From: Candidatus Aenigmatarchaeota archaeon
Lineage (GTDB): Archaea; Aenigmatarchaeota; Aenigmatarchaeia; CG10238-14; SCSR01
DNA: 64,000 bases
NCBI GenBank assembly: GCA_016181005.1
Contig: JACPAE010000004.1
Location: 80,181-144,180, forward strand
Direction: 5' to 3'
In this document: piece by piece, positions 34,928-42,293 of the stretch
Layout: every line of letters begins with the position of its first letter
Position numbering within the stretch: position 1 is the first letter of the stretch
Notes under the pieces: generated by a model
Told to the model about the DNA's origin: nothing
The model's input: only the letters and a program-made list of their open reading frames with translations
Database searches by the model: none
Program-made: the position numbers and the translations under genes

Positions 34928-35617
34928 ATGACAACAACCAGCCAGCTATACCTGCCAATAAAAGGCATGCAATACTCAGTTATACCGGAAGTGTCTCTTC
35001 TTGGAAAAGACTTGTGGGAAGCGCAATTATACGCCCAGGATAATGGACTGGTAGTCTTGTCTTCTCCTGACATAAACAGGCTGGCAAGAGCCGTAAAGGG
35101 CGACAATCCAGACAGGCAATTCCTAAGATACGCAAGGGAACAGGCTGAAAAGCAAGGAACTTCATTAAACGACAACGACGCAAAAGACGGATATAAACGG
35201 CTTCATGACGGATTATGGAAACAATACGTTGCTATAGCAAGGGAAATTCTTGTATGGACAAGAGACGCACAACCTATTAATCACCCCATGATTGTTTTGA
35301 AAGATATGCCTGTAACGTCCCATCTAATAACGGACTATAGAGTTGAAAAGCAGGGCGACGGCTATAGAATAGTCGAAGCTGTTGTAACGTCAGCCAACTG
35401 GATGAAAGAGGACGGGGCAATAACTCCTGAAATGGCACAATTGTTAGGCGCCGAACCCAATACACATGTCTGGACAAATCCAAATCCTGATTATGAAAAT
35501 GGACTGAGGGCTCTCGGGTGGGACTTCAGGGGCCGTGAGAGGCCGTACCTGGTCTCGGACTGGGAGCCTTGGGACAGGAACTCCTATGGGGGTTCGCTTT
35601 TGGGTAGAAGGCTGTAA
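34928..35617 (+). CDS. DGR target protein 1 (variable C-terminus)
   Basis: About 229 residues, not recognised by family. No signal peptide or membrane segment is visible. The N-terminal 190 residues are conserved sequence of unknown function; the last 35 (GWDFRGRERPYL..., ending GSLLGRRL) are encoded by a variable repeat that matches the template repeat at 35852-35981 except at adenines. Diversified residues are thus surface loop positions, as in C-type-lectin-like DGR targets, though that fold is not proven here. The frame begins at ATG 34913; ATG 34928 (MTTTSQLYLP) is preferred because it aligns with the start of the 45-kb gene and fits the TATA spacing. Confidence 0.8.
   Translation: MTTTSQLYLPIKGMQYSVIPEVSLLGKDLWEAQLYAQDNGLVVLSSPDINRLARAVKGDNPDRQFLRYAREQAEKQGTSLNDNDAKDGYKRLHDGLWKQYVAIAREILVWTRDAQPINHPMIVLKDMPVTSHLITDYRVEKQGDGYRIVEAVVTSANWMKEDGAITPEMAQLLGAEPNTHVWTNPNPDYENGLRALGWDFRGRERPYLVSDWEPWDRNSYGGSLLGRRL
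35508..35607 (+). repeat. DGR variable repeat (VR1)
   Basis: Aligned with the template repeat, VR1 differs at 16 positions and every one is an adenine in the template: 12 A to G and 4 A to T, with no change at C, G or T. Two in-frame 15-base blocks of the template (35884-35898 and 35940-35954) are absent. Adenine-specific change is the hallmark of mutagenic retrohoming. Confidence 0.93.
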
Positions 35618-35851
35618 GCTGTAAATGAAACATTAACAATTAGATTTATTCTATAAATCATAATTCTATATTCCTGGGCTATTGCTGGACAATGATGAAG
35701 GCAATGTCTGGGCTACACGCCTGTCCATAGCGCATTAGGGCTTTTTCCGTTTGGCCATGAAATACAGAGGCGACAGATAGTAGCTATGACGGATGACATG
35801 ACTAGTGCGAAACCTGAAGCTTCAGTGAAAACTTGGTGGATGGGCTAAGAT
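35618..35851 (+). ncRNA. DGR spacer/leader upstream of the template repeat
   Basis: 234 bases without a supported open frame between target 1 and the template repeat. In DGRs the template is transcribed as an RNA with flanking spacer needed for priming, so this is the likely 5' part of that RNA. It contains the 99-base segment (35709-35807) repeated at 45812-45909, with three ATGAC strings near its end. Boundaries of the RNA cannot be read from sequence. Confidence 0.5.
35709..35807 (+). repeat. DGR leader repeat, copy 1
   Basis: This stretch (tgggctacacgcctgtcc to gacatgactagtg) matches 45812-45909 with three substitutions and one single-base gap. It lies 92 bases after target 1 and ends 45 bases before the template repeat. 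A weak imperfect hairpin (tagctatg / catgacta) sits at its 3' end. Confidence 0.9.
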
Positions 35852-35981
35852 AAGCTCTCAGGTGGAACTTCAGGGACCGTGAGAATATGTATCACGAAAG
35901 GCCGAACCTGAACTCGAACAGGGAGCCTTGGAACAGGAAATCCAACGACCTGATCTCCAATAGGGGTTCGCTTTTGAATAA
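35852..35981 (+). repeat. DGR template repeat (TR)
   Basis: Non-coding copy of the end of target 1, rich in AAC/AAT codons in the target's frame (RWNFRDRENMYHERPN..., NLNSNREPWNR), the codons that reach most amino acids when adenines are randomised. It ends 21 bases before the reverse transcriptase start. The 3' end of similarity (ggggttcgcttttg) is the probable initiation-of-homing stretch shared by TR and VR. Confidence 0.92.
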
Positions 35982-36002
35982 CCCAGACCGCCCAGGATTT
36001 TT

Positions 36003-37082
36003 ATGAAGACGTACAATAAAATCTTTAACAAACTATGCTCCTTAGAGAATCTTAAACTGGCATTCAAAAAAGCCAAGAAAGGCAAAAGCAAGAAATGGTA
36101 CGTAAAGGAATTTGAATGCAATTTGGATAATGAATTGACGAAATTAAAAATGGAACTGGATAATCAAACCTACAGACCACAGACATTAAAGAGATTCATA
36201 GTAAGAGATCCGAAAACAAGGGTCGTTCACGCATCAGCTTTCAGAGACAGAGTAGTTCATCATGCTATATGCAACATAATAGAACCTGTATTCGAGAAGA
36301 TTTTCATTAATGACAGCTATGCCAACAGGAAGAAAAAAGGAACTCTTTCGGGATTAAATAGATTCGACAAATTCAAACATAAAGTTACTAGAAATCGTGA
36401 GTTATTAAGGAGTGCTAAAGACGGCAATATGACTGTAGGTTATGCCCTAAAAGCAGATATAAGGCATTATTTTGATACTGTTGATTTGGAAATCCTAATG
36501 GAAATCATCCAAAAGAAGATAATCGACAGCAAAGTCCTGCGGTTAATAAAAGCAATTCTGGACAACCATGATTTCAAAACTAAAGGAAAGGGAATGCCTC
36601 TTGGAAATTTAACGAGCCAGTTTTTCGCTAATGTCTATCTTAATGAGTTGGATTATTACGTGAAGCACAAACTCAAGGTAAAATATTATATTCGATATGT
36701 GGATGATTTTGTTATTCTGCACAGGTCTAAAGAAAAACTAGCGCTGTACAGGTGGATGATAGACAACTTTCTAAAGCAGAGACTTAAGCTCGAATTGCAT
36801 CCTGAGAAATCGAAAATCGTCCCCTTACATTATGGCGTAAAGTTACTAGGTTTTCGTGTGTTCTACTACTATAAGCTACCACGGAAAAGCAATCTAAGGA
36901 TTTTTGAAAAGAAATTAAGTATCTATACATTGACACCCAGAGAGAGAGAGAGCATATTGAAAAACTGAATAAAATACTTGAAGGGGTGGTTTGGTTACGC
37001 TGCACAAGGAAATACTTACAAATTGAGAAAGAGAATTGTTAAAAGAACCAATAATATGATTCGAAATCAAATAAAATTATGA
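36003..37082 (+). pseudogene. DGR reverse transcriptase, interrupted by an in-frame TGA
   Basis: A retroelement reverse transcriptase that would copy the TR RNA with adenine errors. Palm motifs: KADIRHYFD (Asp152), the DGR-typical GMPLGNLTSQ at 197-206, and YVDD at 232-235. The open frame stops at TGA 36966-36968 after 321 residues, but the same frame continues GWFGYAAQGNTYKLRKR to a TGA at 37080-37082, and this tail resembles the usual C-terminus of DGR enzymes. Alternatively two compensating indels occurred, in the GA run (36939-36951) and the GGGG run (36983-36986): the intervening other frame reads REREHIEKLNKILEG. The final stop overlaps the arcC start. No accessory protein gene (Avd) is seen. 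Confidence 0.85.
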
Positions 37083-37924
37083 AGTTAGCTGTTGTTGCTT
37101 TAGGCGGTAATTCTTTGATTCACCCCAAAGAACGAGGAACTGCCGAAAAACAGATCAAACGTGTTAATAAGACAATTAGCCATCTTAAACCTCTTGCAAG
37201 AAAATTTACCCTAGTTTTAACACACGGCTCGGGACCTCAAGTGGGCAATCTATTGTTTCAGCAAAAGCTTTCTAAGAAAACTTTGCCAGAAATGCCTTTA
37301 GACACCTTAGATTCTATGGTGCAGGGCCAGCTCGGTTATTGGATACAGCAAGCTGTTGAAAATGTTCTGCATAAGAATGCCGTCACTATCATTACACGTG
37401 TGCTAGTTGACAAAAGCGACAATGCATTCAAACATCCTACCAAGCCAATAGGTCAGAAGAGCTGGAAAAAAATGGTAGCATCCCCCATACCAATTCAAAT
37501 AATTGATGTGGAAAAAATCAAAGCTCTAGTAAAAAATAATTTTGTTGTTATCGCTTGTGGCGGCGGCGGCATCCCGGTAATTAAAAAGGTTGGAAAGTTC
37601 AGCGGTGTAGAAGCCGTGGTGGACAAAGATCATGCCACACAAAAACTTGCATCGCAATTGAAAGCCGATACAATAATCTTCCTTACTGATGTGCAATATG
37701 TTTTTTACAATTATGGGAAATCAAGCCAAAAGCCTCTTAGGAAGTTGTCAATTGAAAATGCTATAAAATATCTCAAGGATAACCAGTTCGAGGAAGGGTC
37801 TATGAAGCCTAAAATTGAGGCAAGTGTGGAATTCCTGAAGAAAGGCGGAAAGAAAGTCTTGATTACTTCTCCTGAGAAATTAAATTTAGCACTAAAGGGA
37901 AAGGCAGGAACAGTGGTTGAATGA
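37079..37924 (+). CDS. arcC: Carbamate kinase
   Basis: A 281-residue amino-acid-kinase-fold enzyme. Diagnostic parts: VVALGGNSLIHP at the start, LTHGSGPQVGNLLFQ, VVIACGGGGIPVIK, GVEAVVDKDHATQKLASQL, and GSMKPKIEASVEFL. It makes ATP from carbamoyl phosphate and ADP in arginine or ureide breakdown, or the reverse. It is about 25 residues shorter than common members. It overlaps the next gene by 4 bases (ATGA), so kinase and carbamoyltransferase are coupled. Confidence 0.92.
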   Translation: MKLAVVALGGNSLIHPKERGTAEKQIKRVNKTISHLKPLARKFTLVLTHGSGPQVGNLLFQQKLSKKTLPEMPLDTLDSMVQGQLGYWIQQAVENVLHKNAVTIITRVLVDKSDNAFKHPTKPIGQKSWKKMVASPIPIQIIDVEKIKALVKNNFVVIACGGGGIPVIKKVGKFSGVEAVVDKDHATQKLASQLKADTIIFLTDVQYVFYNYGKSSQKPLRKLSIENAIKYLKDNQFEEGSMKPKIEASVEFLKKGGKKVLITSPEKLNLALKGKAGTVVE

Positions 37925-38790
37925 AGAAGGATTTGTTGTCGATCAATGATCTGTCTAAAGCCGATGTAGAAAAGATTTTTAAATTGGCTGATAAATTGAG
38001 AAATAAAAGGACGAATTATCTGAAAGGGAAAAATGTCGCATTAATATTCCAAAAACCATCCACTCGGACAAAAGTTTCTTTTGAAGTTGCTATTAATCAC
38101 TTGGGTGGCAATGCAATAAGTTTGAATTGGAACGAACTTCAACTTGGCAGAGGAGAAACAATCGAAGACACTGCTAAAGTTTTAGAAAGGTATGTCGACG
38201 CCATAGTCATAAGGGACTTTTACCATGACCATATAGTTAATATGGCCAAGATTGCAAAGATACCTGTAATTAACGCCTTATCCCATCTGGAGCATCCTTG
38301 CCAGGCTTTAGCTGACTTGTACACTATAAGACAAAAGAAGAAAAGCTTGAAAGGCAAAAAAATAGTTCTTCTAGGGGACGGCTCAAACAATACTTTTCAT
38401 TCATTGGTTTTATCATCCGAAAAATTCGGCATGGAGGTAGTTGTATCATGTTCAAAGAATTACAAACCTAAAGTTAAAGCAAATTATAAAATCGTAGAAA
38501 ATCCGAAGGAAGCAGTTAAAGGCGCTGATGTTCTTTATGTGGACAGTTTTGTTAGCATGGGAGAGGAGGCTGAACAAGAGAAAAGATTAAGGGAATTGAG
38601 GAATTACCAATTAAACTCAGATTTGGTCAAGTTAGCAAAAAAGGATGTTATTGTGCTTCATCCGTTACCAGCCCATCGTGGACAGGAAATATCTTCTAAA
38701 GTCATTGATGGTAAGAGTTCTGTTGTGTTTGACCAATCTGAGAATAGATTACATACGGAAAAAGCCATTTTGCAATTGCTAGTAAGATGA
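37921..38790 (+). CDS. Ornithine carbamoyltransferase-family enzyme with HPLP motif
   Basis: A 289-residue carbamoyltransferase. Carbamoyl-phosphate site STRT at 47-50; HPCQALADLYT at 125-135 as in ornithine enzymes; SMG loop at 212-214. The ornithine-side motif HCLP reads HPLP (247-250), so the usual catalytic-site Cys is missing; HPLP is the aspartate-carbamoyltransferase form. The substrate is thus not certain: ornithine is most likely from the rest of the protein, but another amine is possible. Together with arcC it would cleave citrulline or a related carbamoyl compound for ATP. Confidence 0.82.
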   Translation: MKKDLLSINDLSKADVEKIFKLADKLRNKRTNYLKGKNVALIFQKPSTRTKVSFEVAINHLGGNAISLNWNELQLGRGETIEDTAKVLERYVDAIVIRDFYHDHIVNMAKIAKIPVINALSHLEHPCQALADLYTIRQKKKSLKGKKIVLLGDGSNNTFHSLVLSSEKFGMEVVVSCSKNYKPKVKANYKIVENPKEAVKGADVLYVDSFVSMGEEAEQEKRLRELRNYQLNSDLVKLAKKDVIVLHPLPAHRGQEISSKVIDGKSSVVFDQSENRLHTEKAILQLLVR

Positions 38791-38819
38791 ATTTAATAAA
38801 GTAAAAGAATTATTTATTA

Positions 38820-40295
38820 ATGGCTGTTGCAACCTACAAAATGTATATAGATGGCAAATGGGGTTCAAGCAATTCTGGTGAGACCTATACACGTGTCAAC
38901 CCGGCCAACTACAACCAAGTTCTTGGCAGATTCCAGCAAGGCAATAAAGAGGACGTTAACAAAGCTGTAGATGCTGCTGAAGATGCTTTTGAAAAATGGA
39001 GGAATGTACCACCGCCAAAAAGAGGAGAGATTCTTTTGCGAGTTGCACAATTGCTTAAAGAGCATAAAGAAGAGTTGGCACGAACAATGACTCGGGAGAT
39101 GGGAAAAGTTCTTATGGAAACTCGCGGGGATGTTCAAGAGGCAATAGATACATGCGAGTTGATGGCTGGAGAAGGTAGGAGATTGTTCGGAAGAACTACA
39201 ACAAGCGAATTGCGAGACAAATTTGCAATGACTGTTCGTTTGCCTTTAGGTGTTGTCGCATGCATAACACCGTGGAACTTTCCTATTGCTATACCTGCAT
39301 GGAAAATTACAGCGGCACTGATTTGTGGAAATACAGTAGTCTTCAAACCTTCCAGTGACACTCCGATTTGCGCAACTAAATTCATTGAAATTCTAGAGAA
39401 AGCCGGTGTGCCAAAAGGTGTAGTTAATATGGTAACTGGTCCTGGTGGAACTGTAGGCACTCACTTGGTCAAGCATAAGAAAGTCAGAGCAGTGTCGTTC
39501 ACCGGCCACAAGGATACAGGTGCACAAATCTTGAAAGATGCCGGAATAGGGAAGAAAATTGGCTTGGAGATGGGAAGCAAGAATCCAATAATTATTATGG
39601 ACGACGCTGACTTGGAGCTGGCGTTGGACGGAGTTGTTTGGGGTGCGTTCGGCACATGCGGGCAAAGATGCACCGCAGCCAGCCGTGTTATTGTCCACAA
39701 GAAAGTTAAGGAAAAGTTTCAGAGAATGTTAATAGAACGTGCAAAAAAGCTGAGAATGGGAGACGGTTTGCATCCGAAAACAGATGTTGGGCCGCTGGTA
39801 AACAAGGCAGCGCAAGAGAAAGTTGCAAAATACATTGAGCTAGGAAAGAATGAAGGCGCCAAATTATCTTATGGAGGTAAAGTTCCAAAATTGAAGGGGT
39901 GGTTTGTAGAGCCGACAATATTCACAGGCGCATCACCAGACATGAAAATTTTCCAGGACGAGATATTCGGTCCTGTTACAAGCTTGACAGAAGCCAGAAA
40001 TTTGGACCATGCAATCGAGCTTGCCAATGCTGTAGAATACGGGCTCAGTTCGTCCATTTACACTAGCAATATACAGAATGCAATGAAGGCGATAAAATAT
40101 CTTGAATATGGACTCACCTACGTCAATTCATCGACGATAGGTTCAGAGGTTCATTTACCATTCGGAGGGACGAAAGCTTCAGGCTCAGGGCATAAAGAAG
40201 TTGGTTGGACTGGCATAGAGTTCTTTACTGATGAAAAGACTGTGTACATCGACTATTCCGGCAAATTGCAAAGGGCGCAAATCGATATAGAATAA
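38820..40295 (+). CDS. NAD(P)-dependent aldehyde dehydrogenase
   Basis: A 491-residue ALDH. Cofactor part: TPWNFPIAIPAWK and VSFTGHKDTGAQI; catalytic Glu in LEMGSKNP; catalytic Cys in GTCGQRCTAASR; C-terminal EIFGPV and LPFGGTKASGSG. The substrate is not readable; succinate semialdehyde, glutamate semialdehyde or a glycolytic aldehyde are possible. It follows the carbamoyltransferase by 29 bases on the same strand with its own A/T-rich box (ttaataaagtaaaag), so a shared or separate transcript is possible. Confidence 0.88.
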   Translation: MAVATYKMYIDGKWGSSNSGETYTRVNPANYNQVLGRFQQGNKEDVNKAVDAAEDAFEKWRNVPPPKRGEILLRVAQLLKEHKEELARTMTREMGKVLMETRGDVQEAIDTCELMAGEGRRLFGRTTTSELRDKFAMTVRLPLGVVACITPWNFPIAIPAWKITAALICGNTVVFKPSSDTPICATKFIEILEKAGVPKGVVNMVTGPGGTVGTHLVKHKKVRAVSFTGHKDTGAQILKDAGIGKKIGLEMGSKNPIIIMDDADLELALDGVVWGAFGTCGQRCTAASRVIVHKKVKEKFQRMLIERAKKLRMGDGLHPKTDVGPLVNKAAQEKVAKYIELGKNEGAKLSYGGKVPKLKGWFVEPTIFTGASPDMKIFQDEIFGPVTSLTEARNLDHAIELANAVEYGLSSSIYTSNIQNAMKAIKYLEYGLTYVNSSTIGSEVHLPFGGTKASGSGHKEVGWTGIEFFTDEKTVYIDYSGKLQRAQIDIE

Positions 40296-40358
40296 CTAGC
40301 AGCAGTCTTTCCCGCATGCGCACATCTGTTCCTTGCTTTCCTTTTTCCTCGATTTCAT
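40296..40358 (-). CDS. Possible 20-residue Cys-rich peptide
   Basis: A minute open frame, MKSRKKESKEQMCACGKDCC, ending directly at the end of the aldehyde dehydrogenase gene on the other strand. The basic head and CACGKDCC tail are unusual for chance sequence in an A/T-rich gap, and a TATA-like box (about 40372-40390 on the minus strand) lies upstream. It may equally be noise. Confidence 0.25.
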   Translation of the reverse strand: MKSRKKESKEQMCACGKDCC

Positions 40359-40509
40359 AACATCAATTCAGGGTCTATACTTAAATCTTTAACAGCATCT
40401 CTTATTATTCGAGTGCCATGGAACCTGTTGAAGCATTGAGGTATGAATAACAAGTCCGATAACAACACAGATTAATTTTTATCGTCACCTAATGTTACAT
40501 AGCGGTATA

Positions 40510-41503
40510 ATGTACAATCTCGGAGCAATAGGCTTGGGTCATTGGGTAAAGAGATTGCATCATGTGCTTGAAAAAGGAAACAAGATGAAGCTTCTCAAGG
40601 CTGTTGCACTCAAAACTTACGAAGAAAGGAAGGACGAATTGGAATCTTACGGGATAGCAAAAGACAGATATTTTAATGTGAACTCAGACGGTAAAATTCC
40701 AACCGGGTTTTTCAGAGATATCGACGTCGTGCAGATAGCAAGCCACAATAAGTTCCATTTCAACCAACTGCTCCAGTGCCTCTCAAATAGAAAACTCACT
40801 ATAGTAGAAAAGACTTTAGCTGTTAATAGAGACGAGTTCAACCAAGTCATGGAGAATAACAAATTTTGACACAGTTTTTCTTGAGAAAGCCGATGAGGAA
40901 GACACTAGAAGAGGATGGGTTTTTTCGCCTGAACACGGCGGCATATTCATGGACTTGATACATCCGGTAGAGATTCTAGTCCAGATATTGAAAGCGGATT
41001 TGGACGAACTGACTGACGCCAGGACATATATAGTGAAACCTGAATACGACAGCAAGAATCCGAGCGCAGTGCAAGTCATCTATAAAGTTAGTGGTAGTAA
41101 ATTTGCAAAGGACGCAGTCGCAACAATAAAGCTCGGCAAAGGCTTTGATATGGCTTCAGACAAGAAAATCATGCGACTGTATTTTGAAGACGGCACGTTT
41201 ATCGAGTTCGAATATCTAAACACAGAAGAAGAGCTTGCGACAGGCAAAAGAGGAAGTTGGAAGCTGTTCAAGAGCGAAGAAGGCGGTGCCAAATTGTTGG
41301 AAAGCAAGGAGGTGCAAGGCCTTTTGTCCTACGAGACTCTGATAAACGAGGTTGTAAAAATTCTTCAAGGCGGAGAGATGCCTCTGACGTTGGACGAGAT
41401 AAAACGCATGTACGAGTCCGAGTGGCAGTTCCAGGAAATCTCAAAAGATTTGAAGCCGATTACAGACAAGGAAGAGATTAAAAAACTCACTGAGGGTATT
41501 TAA
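40510..41503 (+). pseudogene. Gfo/Idh/MocA-family oxidoreductase, frameshifted
   Basis: The first part (40510-40869) encodes the NAD-binding start NLGAIGLGHWVKRLH and the VEKTLAVNRDEF region of a Gfo/Idh dehydrogenase. It stops at TGA 40867-40869. The rest is in another frame: removing one T from the run 40864-40867 joins it to FDTVFLEKADEED...GWVFSPEHGGIFMDLIHPVE and on to 41503. Even joined, it looks shorter than family members in the middle, so a deletion is likely too. Either a decayed gene or, less likely, a sequencing error in a T run. Confidence 0.7.
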
Positions 41504-41528
41504 ATTCTTAATCGACTCTTAATAAAAT

Positions 41529-42239
41529 ATGCCAACTATAGTTGTAGCCACCTCTATCGAGGAAGCTTTACACGAATTAGCAAACTATCTAGTCCCTATA
41601 GAGCAATCCAAATTTTCCCAATTAGGGTGTTACGGAGAGCCGTTAAGATCCAACAGGCAAGTTGAACTTAAAGGCAGGGGATCTCTTGTAGGAGACGATG
41701 GTACAATTAGACTTAACCTGCCGGAACAGATACTATTTTTCAACTTACTAGACTCAAAATACGGTCCTCTAGAGCACGGCAATCTGGAACGGCAATTAAG
41801 AGCAGCCTATTCTCCAGAAGGGCAATCCTACAAAGACAATGTTCTGGCTCTTTTCTGGGTGTATACAGGCGAGGTTGGAATAAAATTAGAAAATGGTCAT
41901 GTGTTTGGAAGAGCTGTTAAAGTTGAGCCTATACCAACAGGTATATCAACAGGTACTGTTGTTTTTGAAGACGAATCACAAGCTCAGCCCAGCCCAGGGG
42001 ACTACAAATTTACTCTAAACAGATCGGGAGTTTATGTGCCTACTGACATAGGTCGATTTGATCAAATAGGAGAAGCAGAAGGCAATGGTTATTGGCATGG
42101 TGTTTATCCAGACAGCCAAGGCAGGTCTGTTGTCAGGTGCGGCTGGGACTCTGGCGATGGGGGGTTTGGCGCGGATGCGTACGGGCTGTTGGTCAGGGCC
42201 GTCGCTACCACTCTGGGTACGTGGAGAAAGGCAGCTTAA
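41529..42239 (+). CDS. Candidate DGR target protein 2
   Basis: A 236-residue protein of unknown family without signal peptide. The last 45 residues (CGWDSGDGGFGADAYGLLVRAVA...) are Gly-, Asp- and Trp-rich and unlike the Asn/Gln/Glu-rich body. They are encoded by an adenine-poor, G-rich tract (42132-42221, 9 A in 90 bases), which is what adenine mutagenesis leaves. No template for it is in the window. A TATA box tatttaaa lies 32 bases upstream as in the other two DGR-type genes. Unlike them it is not followed by the leader repeat. Confidence 0.55.
   Translation: MPTIVVATSIEEALHELANYLVPIEQSKFSQLGCYGEPLRSNRQVELKGRGSLVGDDGTIRLNLPEQILFFNLLDSKYGPLEHGNLERQLRAAYSPEGQSYKDNVLALFWVYTGEVGIKLENGHVFGRAVKVEPIPTGISTGTVVFEDESQAQPSPGDYKFTLNRSGVYVPTDIGRFDQIGEAEGNGYWHGVYPDSQGRSVVRCGWDSGDGGFGADAYGLLVRAVATTLGTWRKAA
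42132..42221 (+). other. Adenine-poor 3' tract, candidate variable repeat 2
   Basis: 9 adenines in 90 bases by my count, in a gene whose body is A-rich. The tract does not align with the template at 35852-35981, so it would need a different template. Confidence 0.45.
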
Positions 42240-42293
42240 TCACTCTTTTGTTTATTTGAAATATCTTTTTGACAATGTACGAGATTGATTATT

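Noticed and set aside
35650-35850. Possible box C/D small RNA (an ATGATGA-like C box at about 35692)
   Set aside because: No D box (CTGA) lies at a usable distance, and the second leader copy lacks the C box.
36966-36968. Recoding of TGA as an amino acid
   Set aside because: TGA ends several genes here in the normal way (aNop10, lipB, arcC), so recoding is unlikely.
36003-37082. Group II intron maturase or retron reverse transcriptase
   Set aside because: No intron boundaries, no maturase or endonuclease domain and no msr/msd structure, whereas a template/variable repeat pair with adenine-only changes is present.
41529-42239. Variable repeat of genes 2 or 3 made from the template at 35852-35981
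   Set aside because: I could not align either adenine-poor tract with that template; a separate template would be needed.
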